Source of the DNA: Acidobacteriota bacterium
Lineage (GTDB): Bacteria > Acidobacteriota > UBA6911
Length of the DNA: 64,000 nucleotides
Direction of reading: 5' to 3'
Assembly: GCA_012729555.1 (NCBI GenBank)
Contig: JAAYCX010000015.1
Coordinates: 41,139 to 105,138, forward strand
In this document: positions 25,222 through 32,419 of the stretch, piece after piece
Position numbering within the stretch: position 1 is the first letter of the stretch
How the letters are laid out: each line of letters opens with the position of its first letter
Notes under the pieces: generated by a model
Database searches by the model: none
Told to the model about the DNA's origin: nothing
What the model saw: only the letters and a program-made list of their open reading frames with translations
Translations under genes and position numbers: made by a program

Positions 25222-25663
25222 GATCTGCTCCAACGAATTCCCCACGCGACGGAAACGCGGCCCTTCCGGCGGAGGCGGAAACGGTCGGAACCGCCCCTGG
25301 AAGGAGGCGGCCCGCAGCCGGGCGCCGTCCTGTTCCGAAACATGAGTATCTCACATTCTGGCTGAGGTATAAAGCCGGGCGGAACGGGACCTCAAGCACA
25401 CCCTCGCGGCCCGGCCCATCGCCGGCCGCGGGCTCCGGCGGGCGCCTGTCTCCCAAACCGTCACCGGCCGAATTGTACCCGGCCCGGCCCCCAAGTCAAG
25501 GCCAAACCGGCCCCGCCGCCCGGCCGGGAAACGCCGGCGGCCGAAAAATCGATTTCTCGCCTGTTTCCCGGAAGGGGTTAGTGGCATCATTGGAATTTCG
25601 CGCCGGGGTTTGGATCCCGGCTCAAAATGGAATACGATCTGGTTTTCGTGGAGGAGACGACAG
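25222..25663. other. Divergent intergenic region of 442 bases
   Basis: This region separates the CoA-transferase gene from serC. Apart from a probable serC promoter at its right end, I see GC-rich inverted-repeat-like sequence between about 25400 and 25540 and no credible gene. Confidence 0.4.
25610..25638 (+). promoter_or_regulatory. Probable promoter of serC
   Basis: TTGGAT at 25610-25615, 17 bases, TACGAT at 25633-25638. The start point would fall near 25645, just before GGAGGAG at 25650-25656 and the ATG at 25664. Both hexamers are moderate matches. Confidence 0.4.
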
Positions 25664-26743
25664 ATGGCGCGCATACATAATTTCAACGCAGGCCCGGCGG
25701 CGATGCCGCTGGAAGTCATCGAGAAGGCCCGGGAGGAACTGACCGACCTGGGGGGCATCGGCATGTCGGTCATGGAGATCTCCCACCGCTCCAGGGAGTT
25801 CCAGGCCATCGTGGACGGCGCCGAGGCCGGGATCCGACGCCTGATGAAGGTGCCCGAAGACTACGCCGTGCTCTTCCTCCAGGGGGGGGCCAGCCTCCAG
25901 TTCGCCATGCTCCCGCTGAACCTGCGCAGGCCGGGGAAAAGCGCCGACTACGTCGACACCGGGAGCTGGGCCACCCGCGCCGTCAAGGAAGCCCGGATCA
26001 CGGGACCCGTCAACGTGGCCTGGAGCGGGAAAGCCGACCGCTATGCCCGGATCCCCGGCCCCGCGGAGCTGCGGCTCCTCCCGGACGCGGAGTACGTCCA
26101 CATCTGCTCCAACGAAACCATAGGCGGCATCCGCTGGACCCGGTTTCCCGAAACGGAAGCCCCGCTCGTCGTGGACATGTCGAGCGACATCCTCTCGCGC
26201 GAGGTCGACATCACCCGGATGGCCGTCGCCTACGCAGGCGCCCAGAAGAACCTGGGGCCGTCGGGCCTCGCGGTCGTGATCCTCCGCCGGGACCTCGCCC
26301 AGCGCGTGCCGGAGAACGTCCCCCTCTTCTTCCGCTACACGACCCACATCGCCGACGGCAGCCTGTACAACACCCCGAACACGTGGGCCATCTACATGCT
26401 CAAGCTAACGTGCGAATGGATGGAAGCGCGGGGAGGGGTGGCGGCGATGGAGCGGGAAAACGAACGGAAGGCGGCCACCCTCTACCAGGTGCTCGATTCC
26501 AGCGACTTCTGGAACTCCCCCGTCGAGGCGGAGAGCCGCTCCATCATGAACGTCGTCTGGCGTCTCGGCACGGAGGAGCTGGAGGCGCGCTTCATCGCCG
26601 AAACCAAGGCGGCGGGGATGGTGGGCCTCAAGGGGCACCGGTCGGTCGGCGGCATCCGGGCCAGCATCTACAACGCCGTACCGGCGGCTTCGGTCGAGGC
26701 GCTGGCGGAGTTCATGCGCGAATTCGAGCGGAAAAACGGGTAG
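25664..26743 (+). CDS. serC: Phosphoserine aminotransferase
   Basis: SerC converts 3-phosphohydroxypyruvate and glutamate to phosphoserine, and also serves vitamin B6 synthesis in many bacteria. The 359-residue class V PLP aminotransferase opens with the family motif HNFNAGPAAMPLEVIEKA. It has LFLQGGASLQFAM, and the PLP lysine lies in VAYAGAQKNLGPSGLAVVI near 200. The C-terminus has GLKGHRSVGGIRASIYNA, which binds the substrate phosphate. The ATG at 25664 has GGAGGAG seven bases upstream. Confidence 0.95.
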   Translation: MARIHNFNAGPAAMPLEVIEKAREELTDLGGIGMSVMEISHRSREFQAIVDGAEAGIRRLMKVPEDYAVLFLQGGASLQFAMLPLNLRRPGKSADYVDTGSWATRAVKEARITGPVNVAWSGKADRYARIPGPAELRLLPDAEYVHICSNETIGGIRWTRFPETEAPLVVDMSSDILSREVDITRMAVAYAGAQKNLGPSGLAVVILRRDLAQRVPENVPLFFRYTTHIADGSLYNTPNTWAIYMLKLTCEWMEARGGVAAMERENERKAATLYQVLDSSDFWNSPVEAESRSIMNVVWRLGTEELEARFIAETKAAGMVGLKGHRSVGGIRASIYNAVPAASVEALAEFMREFERKNG

Positions 26744-26744
26744 T

Positions 26745-26772
26745 CGCCCGCGGGGAATCGGGACCCCGGGCG
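26745..26772. terminator. Possible hairpin in the serC/decarboxylase convergent gap
   Basis: CGCCCG at 26745-26750 pairs with CGGGCG at 26767-26772, with further inner G-C pairs across a bulge. It fills the 31-base gap between convergent stops but lacks a T-tract. Confidence 0.3.
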
Positions 26773-26774
26773 GA

Positions 26775-27911
26775 TCAGACGTTGACGTGAACCACCTTCG
26801 CGGGCGGGAAGCCGTTGAACCAGGTGGAAGACGCGTGGCTGTAGGCCCCGATGTTCTCCGAGTAGACCCAATCGCCCAGGTCGAGCTCGGGGAGGTCCTC
26901 CGCCTGGGACACGGTGTCCAGGGCGTCGCAGGTGGGGCCGAAGACGGCCGAAATCCGCGTGGGTCCCCGCCTGAACGCCTTCAGGTGGTACTGGCAGTGA
27001 TCGAACAGGATGCCTGAAAAGGTGTGGTAGATCCCGTCGTTGATGTAGTAGCAGCGCTTCCCGTCGCGTTCCGATTTGCCGATCACCTCGGCCACCGCCG
27101 TGGCGGCGGTGCCCACCATGTACCGTCCCGGTTCCGCGATGACTTCCAGGTCCTTCGGGAACAACCTGCGGATTTCGGCGCCCAGGATCTTGGCCAGGTC
27201 CCGGAACGGGCGCACGTGCCGGTCGTAGCGGGCGGGGAAGCCGCCCCCGATGTCCAGGAGCTTCAGCCGGAGCCCCCGGGAGTCCGCTTCCTCCATGATG
27301 GCGGCCGACGTCCCCAGCGCCTGGACGTAGTTCTCGAAATTCGTGCACTGGCTTCCCACGTGGAACGCCAGCCCCTCCACCGCGAGGCCCGCATCGGCCG
27401 CCTGCTCCATGAGGTCCACGGCTTCCCCGGGGGCGGCCCCGAACTTGCTCGACAGCTCCACCATCGAGCCGGTGTTCGGAACCCGGATGCGCAACGCCAG
27501 CCCGGCGTTGGGCGCGTGCCGGCGGATCTTCCCGATCTCCTCGGCGTTGTCGTAGACCACCAGGGGGCGGTAGCAGTCGAGTTCCTCGAGCGTGCGGCGG
27601 TCCTTGATGGGATTGGAATAGATGATCTTGTCCCAGATGAAGTTCTGTCGCTCGTCGGCCGGGAGGGCACGGATGTTTTCGTAGACGAGGTTGAACTCGG
27701 CGATGGAGGCCACGTCGAAGCTGGACCCGATCCGGTAGAGGGTCCGCACGATCTCCGGGTCGGGGTTGGCCTTGACCGCGTAGTACGGCTGCACCCGCGG
27801 CAGGCAGCGCCGGAACGCCTGGAAATTCCCCCGCAGGGCCTCGTGGTCCACGACGAACAGGGGCGTCCCGTGCTTCCGCGCCAGCTCTTTCAGTTGCGAT
27901 GTCTTGATCAT
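26775..27911 (-). CDS. Ornithine/lysine decarboxylase-like PLP enzyme (fold III)
   Basis: This 378-residue protein is an alanine-racemase-fold amino acid decarboxylase of the eukaryotic ODC type. The PLP lysine is in PYYAVKANPDPEIV, the glycine-rich phosphate site in LLDIGGGFPARYD, and EPGRYMVG follows. FGPTCDALD holds the catalytic cysteine contributed across the dimer. It probably makes putrescine from ornithine, though lysine or diaminopimelate-like substrates cannot be excluded. It lies 50 bases downstream of a deoxyhypusine-synthase-like gene on the same strand, which supports a polyamine role. The ATG at 27911 matches the family start. Confidence 0.87.
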   Translation of the reverse strand: MIKTSQLKELARKHGTPLFVVDHEALRGNFQAFRRCLPRVQPYYAVKANPDPEIVRTLYRIGSSFDVASIAEFNLVYENIRALPADERQNFIWDKIIYSNPIKDRRTLEELDCYRPLVVYDNAEEIGKIRRHAPNAGLALRIRVPNTGSMVELSSKFGAAPGEAVDLMEQAADAGLAVEGLAFHVGSQCTNFENYVQALGTSAAIMEEADSRGLRLKLLDIGGGFPARYDRHVRPFRDLAKILGAEIRRLFPKDLEVIAEPGRYMVGTAATAVAEVIGKSERDGKRCYYINDGIYHTFSGILFDHCQYHLKAFRRGPTRISAVFGPTCDALDTVSQAEDLPELDLGDWVYSENIGAYSHASSTWFNGFPPAKVVHVNV

Positions 27912-27961
27912 GGTCGGCCGCGCGGACCGGCGGCGGGGCGGGCCCCGCCGCCATCCTCCGG

Positions 27962-29119
27962 TTACAGGGTCTTGTTGTGCTTCCAGTACTCCTCGGTCAC
28001 CAGCTCCATGATTTCGGGAAGCCGGTCGTAGAGGCGCTTGAGCTTCCGCGGTTTGGAGCGGGCGAGGGCGTAGTGCGCGAGGAGGGGGAAGGCCACGGTC
28101 GAGTCGACGTAGCAGACGACGGCGTCGGGGAGCTGCGTCGGGTCCACCTTGCCCCAGGTGACCGCCTCCTGCGGGGTGGCCCCGGAAAGGCCCCCCGTGT
28201 CGGGGCGCGCGTCGGTGAACTGGATGAAGTAATCGTGCCCCTCCTCCTTGACCCGGAGGATTTCCTGGATCTGCGGCTCCGTCTGGAGGGTGAAGTTCTT
28301 GGGCGAACCGCCGCCGATCAGCAGCGTCCCGGTCTTGTGCCCCGCGCGCTTGGCGGCCAGCACGATGCCGGTGCTCTCGTTGACGTCGCGCGAGGGGTTG
28401 ATGCGCAGCGCGTTCTTGCGCAATTCCAGCCCGGCCACGTTCATGCCGATGGTGGAATCGCCCGGGGAGGGGCAGAAGCACGGGACCCCGGCGCGGTAGG
28501 CGGCGGCCAGGAGCGAACTGTCCTTGCGCCCGGTCTGCTCCTCGAATTCCGCGCAGTATTTCCCCAGGAGGTAGTGCAGCTCGGTGGTCCCCATCTCCTT
28601 CTGGAATTCGGGCTGCATCAGCACCTGGCGCAGGACGTGGTCGGTGGCCATGAGGACGTCGTTGTAGTCGAGCAGGATGTCGTAGATGCGCACGACGCCC
28701 AGGCGCCGGAGCTCCGGGTCGGGGGAGAAGGGGGACCCGCGGTAGAGCGGGAGGTTCATCGCGTAGTGCATGTCGTGGTAGAGGTTGGCCCCCGTGGCCA
28801 CGATCCAGTCCACCAGCCCGGCCTTGATCAGGGGGACCACCACCGCGGCGCCCAGCCCGGCCGGCGTCATCGCCCCCGCCAGGCTCATGCCCACGGTCAC
28901 TTTCGGCCGGGCCATCTTCTCGGTGAAGAGGCGGCAGGCTTCCTGGAGCCGTCCCCCGTTGTAGGCCAGGAAGGCGCCGTCGATCAGTTCGGGCAGCGTC
29001 TCCTTCCCCGTGACCGGCGAGGGGAGGATGCGGCGCCCCCGCAGAAACTGCTGTTTCCCCTTGGAGAATTTGTGCGGATACCTGCTCACGAACTTCCGGG
29101 GCAGTTTGACCTCGCCCAT
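27962..29119 (-). CDS. Deoxyhypusine synthase-like protein, probable polyamine enzyme
   Basis: This 385-residue protein belongs to the deoxyhypusine synthase family. It has the NAD-binding and active-site features SLAGAMTPAGLG, WIVATGANLYHD, IGGGSPKNFTLQ, FTDARPDTGGLSGA, and AVTWGKVDP with the catalytic lysine that carries the aminobutyl group. Bacteria lack eIF5A, the usual protein acceptor, so bacterial members are thought to transfer the group to a free amine, as homospermidine synthase does. The ornithine-decarboxylase-like gene 50 bases downstream would supply putrescine. Start: ATG 29119 with GGGAGG upstream. The exact product is inferred. Confidence 0.82.
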   Translation of the reverse strand: MGEVKLPRKFVSRYPHKFSKGKQQFLRGRRILPSPVTGKETLPELIDGAFLAYNGGRLQEACRLFTEKMARPKVTVGMSLAGAMTPAGLGAAVVVPLIKAGLVDWIVATGANLYHDMHYAMNLPLYRGSPFSPDPELRRLGVVRIYDILLDYNDVLMATDHVLRQVLMQPEFQKEMGTTELHYLLGKYCAEFEEQTGRKDSSLLAAAYRAGVPCFCPSPGDSTIGMNVAGLELRKNALRINPSRDVNESTGIVLAAKRAGHKTGTLLIGGGSPKNFTLQTEPQIQEILRVKEEGHDYFIQFTDARPDTGGLSGATPQEAVTWGKVDPTQLPDAVVCYVDSTVAFPLLAHYALARSKPRKLKRLYDRLPEIMELVTEEYWKHNKTL

Positions 29120-29154
29120 CGTCGCCTCCCGAATATGACCCGCAACGCGGGCCT

Positions 29155-29187
29155 AAAAAGGGACGCCCCCCGGAATCTCCGGGGGGC
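29155..29187 (-). terminator. Intrinsic terminator after ilvC
   Basis: Read on the minus strand, a 10-bp stem GCCCCCCGGA/TCCGGGGGGC with a 3-base loop is followed five bases later by TTTTT (29159-29155). It lies 29 bases downstream of the ilvC stop and separates it from the polyamine pair, at least partly. Confidence 0.75.
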
Positions 29188-29216
29188 TCCCGTACACCTG
29201 CAGTTCGAGCAAAGCG

Positions 29217-30317
29217 CTAGTTGGACGCCCTTCCGACCGTCCCCTTGGCCACGCCGATGTTCTTCTTGGCCGGCTCCTTCGGCCGCAGGGCGCGCGTCGC
29301 CTTCCCGGCCCGCCACATCTCGGAGTCCGCCATGGCCTTCAGTTCCTTGCCCAGCTGCTTCTGGTAATCGGCCTTGCCGCAGGACTGGAGGACCCGTTTG
29401 GTCTCCTCCCCGCTGGCCACCCGCTTGTAGAGTTCCGCGAAGACGGGCTTCACCGCCTTCTTGAATTTCGGCAGCCAGTCCAGGGCGCCGCGCTGGGCGG
29501 TGGCGGAGCAGTTGGCGTACATCCAGTCCATCCCGTTTTCGGCGACCAGGCGGATCAGGCTTTCGGTCAGCTCCTCGACCGTTTCGTTGAACGCCTCGCT
29601 GGGGCTGTGGCCGTGGCGCCGGAGCACGTCGTACTGGGCCTCCATCACCCCCGCCAGCGCGCCCATCAGGATGCCCCGCTCCCCGGTCAGGTCGCTGAAG
29701 ACTTCCTTTTTGAACGTCGTCGGGAAGAGATATCCCGATCCCACCGCGATCCCGAGCGCCATGCACCTTTCACGGGCGCGGCCGGTGGCGTCCTGTTCCA
29801 CGGCGAAGCTGGAGTTGATGCCCGCGCCGGAGAGAAAATTCCGCCGCAGCGACGTCCCGGACCCCTTGGGGGCCACCATGATGACATCGACGTCCTTGGG
29901 GGGGACGACGCCCGTCTGCTTGCTGTAGGCGATGGAAAAGCCGTGGGAGAAATAGAGAGCCTTGCCCGGGGCCAGCCTCTCCTCGACCACGGGCCAGATC
30001 GCCCGCTGGGCGGCGTCCGACACCAGCATCTCGATGATGGTCCCCCGCTCGCAGGCCTCTTCGATGGTAAAGAGGGTCTTCCCGGGCACCCACCCGTCCT
30101 TCCGGGCGCGATCCCAGTCCTTCGGGTACTTTTTCGACTGCCCGATGATGACGTTGAAACCGTTGTCCTTCATGTTCAAGGCCTGCGCCGGGCCCTGAAC
30201 GCCGTATCCGATGACGGCGATCGTCTCCCCCTTGAGCACCTTGCGCGCGCGGCTCATGGGAAATTCCTTCCGCGTAACGACCTCTTCCTTAACGCCTCCA
30301 AAATCGATGAGCGCCAT
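29217..30317 (-). CDS. ilvC: Ketol-acid reductoisomerase
   Basis: IlvC catalyses the NAD(P)H-dependent isomeroreduction of acetolactate or acetohydroxybutyrate in valine, leucine and isoleucine synthesis. The 366-residue product has the Rossmann motif IAVIGYGVQGPAQALNMKDNG, split here as VIGYGVQGPAQAL near 35. VAPKGSGTSLRRNF follows, and the metal-binding acids lie in FSDLTGERGILMGALAGVMEA, read as DLTGERGIL. ETVEELTESL follows. It carries a C-terminal tail of about 30 residues beyond the core. The ATG at 30317 has AAGGAGGG upstream. No ilvB or ilvN is adjacent. Confidence 0.93.
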   Translation of the reverse strand: MALIDFGGVKEEVVTRKEFPMSRARKVLKGETIAVIGYGVQGPAQALNMKDNGFNVIIGQSKKYPKDWDRARKDGWVPGKTLFTIEEACERGTIIEMLVSDAAQRAIWPVVEERLAPGKALYFSHGFSIAYSKQTGVVPPKDVDVIMVAPKGSGTSLRRNFLSGAGINSSFAVEQDATGRARERCMALGIAVGSGYLFPTTFKKEVFSDLTGERGILMGALAGVMEAQYDVLRRHGHSPSEAFNETVEELTESLIRLVAENGMDWMYANCSATAQRGALDWLPKFKKAVKPVFAELYKRVASGEETKRVLQSCGKADYQKQLGKELKAMADSEMWRAGKATRALRPKEPAKKNIGVAKGTVGRASN

Positions 30318-30382
30318 GATTGCGTCCCTCCTTCAGGGTAAGTTCCCGGCTGCCGGCATCCACGTCCTCGCACGGGAAGATT

Positions 30383-30411
30383 TATATAAGTCATCCGGGA
30401 TCCGGGTTCAA
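30383..30411 (-). promoter_or_regulatory. Promoter of ilvC
   Basis: On the minus strand TTGAAC (30411-30406), exactly 17 bases, then TATATA (30388-30383). Transcription would start near 30376, giving a leader of about 60 bases in which no attenuator-like terminator is visible. Confidence 0.6.
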
Positions 30412-30578
30412 GGCGAAATCTTCCCGCGCCGCATGCCATTCTAACAGAAGCGCGGCGGGGAGGGCGCAATCTTTATCGCTTCCGGCGGGCGGCGATCTGT
30501 TTTATGATGCCGACGGCCCGCCGTGACCGGCAGGCCCCGGACGGGGAGGACCCTTCCGCCGGAACCCGCGGCCGCGCC

Positions 30579-31736
30579 ATGAGAATGATGATGATGCTCG
30601 TTTTCTTCACCCTGTTCCTCGCCACGCTGGGGCTGATCAGCTGGTACCTCTTCATCCGCGGGCTCGCCGCCCTCCCCCGCGGCTCGGCGCTGCGGCGCCC
30701 CTACATCGTCCTCTTCTGGTTTCTGACCCTCTCCTTCGTCGGCGGGCGCGTCTTCGAGAACCTCCTCCCTTCCCCGCCGGCCACCATCCTCATCTGGATC
30801 GGCTCCTTCTGGCTGGGCGCCGTCGTCTACCTCCTGCTCGCCGCCCTCACTGTCGACCTGCTGCGGCTGGTGCACCGGTTCCTCCCCTTCTTCCCCGCCG
30901 CCGTCACGCGCGATCTCGCCCGGGCCAAGCTCGCGACCCTCGCGACGGTCCTGGCGGCGACGGCCCTCTGCCTGGCCGGGGGGTACGTGAACTCGCTCTT
31001 CCCGGTGGTCCGGACGCTCGACATCGAGGTGGCGCGCCGGTGCGGGGGGATGGAAAGCCTCGACATCGTGGCCGCGTCCGACATTCACCTGGGAACCATC
31101 GTGGGGCGCGCCCGGCTGGACGGCATCGTCGACCGGATCAACCGCCTGCACCCCGATATCGTGCTGCTGCCGGGCGACATCGTGGACGAGGATCTCGCCC
31201 CCGTCATCCGGCAGGACCTGGGGGCGGCGATCGAGAACATCCGCTCCCGCTTCGGAACCTACGCCGTGACCGGAAACCACGAATATATCGGGGGGGTGGA
31301 GGAAGCCGCCGCCTACCTCCGTGCCCACGGCGTCACCCTGCTGCGGGACGAAAAGGTCCGGATCGGGGACGCGTTCCATCTCGTGGGGCGCGAGGACCGA
31401 TCGATCGGACGGTTCACCGGGCTGCGCCGGAAGGGGCTCGACGCTCTCATGGACGGGATCGACGACGGCTGCCCCGTCATCCTCCTCGACCACCAGCCCT
31501 TCGAACTGGAGGAAGCGGCCAGGCACGGAGTCACGCTCCAGCTCTCGGGGCACACCCACTACGGGCAGCTGTGGCCGCTGCACCTCGTCGTCAGGATGCT
31601 GTACGAGGTCCCGTGGGGGTACCGGCGCTCCGGGGACACCCATTATTACGTGTCCTGCGGGGTCGGGACCTGGGGGCCGCCCCTGCGCATCGGGAACCGC
31701 CCGGAAATCGTGCGGATCCGGCTCCACTTCCCGTAG
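30579..31736 (+). CDS. Membrane-anchored metallophosphoesterase
   Basis: The 385-residue product has three or four N-terminal membrane helices (about 4-160) followed by a calcineurin-like phosphoesterase domain. All metal-site motifs are present in order: DIHLG, LPGDIVDE, VTGNHEYIGG and LSGHTHYGQLWPLH. This arrangement resembles YkuE/YaeI-type enzymes reported to act on lipids such as UDP-diacylglucosamine, but no substrate can be assigned here. I chose the ATG at 30579, which starts the first membrane helix. An ATG 75 bases upstream adds a hydrophilic tail and overlaps a -10-like TATGAT at 30503-30508. Confidence 0.85.
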   Translation: MRMMMMLVFFTLFLATLGLISWYLFIRGLAALPRGSALRRPYIVLFWFLTLSFVGGRVFENLLPSPPATILIWIGSFWLGAVVYLLLAALTVDLLRLVHRFLPFFPAAVTRDLARAKLATLATVLAATALCLAGGYVNSLFPVVRTLDIEVARRCGGMESLDIVAASDIHLGTIVGRARLDGIVDRINRLHPDIVLLPGDIVDEDLAPVIRQDLGAAIENIRSRFGTYAVTGNHEYIGGVEEAAAYLRAHGVTLLRDEKVRIGDAFHLVGREDRSIGRFTGLRRKGLDALMDGIDDGCPVILLDHQPFELEEAARHGVTLQLSGHTHYGQLWPLHLVVRMLYEVPWGYRRSGDTHYYVSCGVGTWGPPLRIGNRPEIVRIRLHFP

Positions 31737-31784
31737 ACCACCGCGGCGGGCCCATCGATTCCGTTACCGGGCCCCATTTCCGGA

Positions 31785-31814
31785 TTGATGGGACCGGGCT
31801 TTTGGCTCTATGAT
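31785..31814 (+). promoter_or_regulatory. Probable promoter of the small ACT-like gene
   Basis: TTGATG at 31785-31790, 18 bases, TATGAT at 31809-31814. The start point would be near 31821, ahead of GGAGG at 31862-31866. Confidence 0.45.
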
Positions 31815-31873
31815 GGACGCACCGGCTGCGGGCGGATTCACCGCCCCCGGGAAAGGAAATTGGAGGTTCTCCC

Positions 31874-32140
31874 ATGGCCGTCAGGAAACCGGCGCACGCG
31901 CTCCTTCTGGTCCATGTCACCGATCGCCTGAAAAAGGCCCCTTCCGTTCAGAAATCGCTCTCGAACTTCGGAGACGCGATCCGGACGCGACTCGGGCTCC
32001 ACGAGATAGGGGAGGGGTACAGCTCGCCCGAGGGGGTGCTGGTGCTGGACATCGCCGGCGAGGCTCGGGCGAAGGAGCTCAAGCAGGCGCTCGACCGGAT
32101 CGAGGGGATCGAATCGAAGCTGGTGGTGTTCCGGCACTGA
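31874..32140 (+). CDS. Small conserved ACT-like (TM1266-type) protein
   Basis: This 88-residue protein has a beta-alpha-beta-beta-alpha-beta pattern. The motif VQKSLSNFGDAIRTRLGLHE is followed by GVLVLDI and a final GIESKLVVF strand. It resembles the ferredoxin-fold family sometimes named iron-only hydrogenase system regulator (TM1266). No hydrogenase gene is near, so that name would be misleading; function is unknown and ligand sensing is only a guess. GGAGG lies seven bases before the ATG. It is directly followed by the cimA leader region. Confidence 0.7.
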   Translation: MAVRKPAHALLLVHVTDRLKKAPSVQKSLSNFGDAIRTRLGLHEIGEGYSSPEGVLVLDIAGEARAKELKQALDRIEGIESKLVVFRH

Positions 32141-32243
32141 CCCCACCCTTTCCCGCAGCCCGCCTGCGCCCCGTTGCGCCCGGGCCTTGCAAACGGCCCC
32201 GCGCTGTGGCAATTTAAACGGGTTGGGGGGCTTCGCACGGAAC

Positions 32244-32318
32244 ATGAATCACCCGGACCGCACCGCAGTCACAGGCATCGCCATTATCAGCATTACCGGG
32301 GGGACGCCCGGCGGATAG
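32244..32318 (+). CDS. Isoleucine-rich leader peptide of the cimA attenuator
   Basis: A 24-codon frame starts with ATG and ends with TAG at 32316-32318. It contains the run TGIAIISIT, four isoleucine codons within six positions (ATC, ATT, ATC, ATT) plus threonine and valine. The stop codon lies inside the 5' arm of the predicted antiterminator. A ribosome stalled at the isoleucine codons would leave that arm free, while one reaching the stop would cover it. There is no strong Shine-Dalgarno sequence. A weak -10-like TTTAAA lies at 32213-32218, with TTGCAA at 32187-32192. Confidence 0.7.
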   Translation: MNHPDRTAVTGIAIISITGGTPGG

Positions 32319-32356
32319 AGGCATGTAAAGGTGCATGCACCCTGCCCTCATCCGCC
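32310..32356 (+). promoter_or_regulatory. Antiterminator of the cimA attenuator
   Basis: GGCGGAT-A-GAGG at 32310-32321 is complementary to CCTCATCCGCC at 32346-32356, giving 11 bp with one bulged A. The 3' strand is the ascending arm and loop of the terminator, so the two structures are mutually exclusive. A 5-bp stem CCGGG/CCCGG (32296-32300 with 32307-32311) could sequester the 5' strand when the leader is fully translated. The intervening loop contains the palindrome GGTGCATGCACC (32330-32341). Confidence 0.65.
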
Positions 32357-32379
32357 GAACGGGTGAGGGCTTTTTTTTT
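32344..32379 (+). terminator. Attenuator terminator upstream of cimA
   Basis: GCCCTCATCCG (32344-32354) pairs with CGGGTGAGGGC (32360-32370), 11 bp with one T-G pair and loop CCGAA, followed by nine consecutive T (32371-32379). It is the strongest intrinsic terminator in the window. It lies between the leader peptide and the cimA start, 41 bases before the GTG. Confidence 0.88.
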
Positions 32380-32419
32380 GGGCCCGGCGCGCCGGCGCCG
32401 CGGGCCCGCGGAGGCAGGC

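Noticed and set aside
32253..32300. A histidine-rich reading (CAC, CAT codons) of the cimA leader in another frame, suggesting a his-type leader peptide
   Set aside because: That frame has no start codon with a stop in the leader; it runs through the terminator into cimA. The His codons come from frame-shifted ATC/ATT codons of the isoleucine leader.
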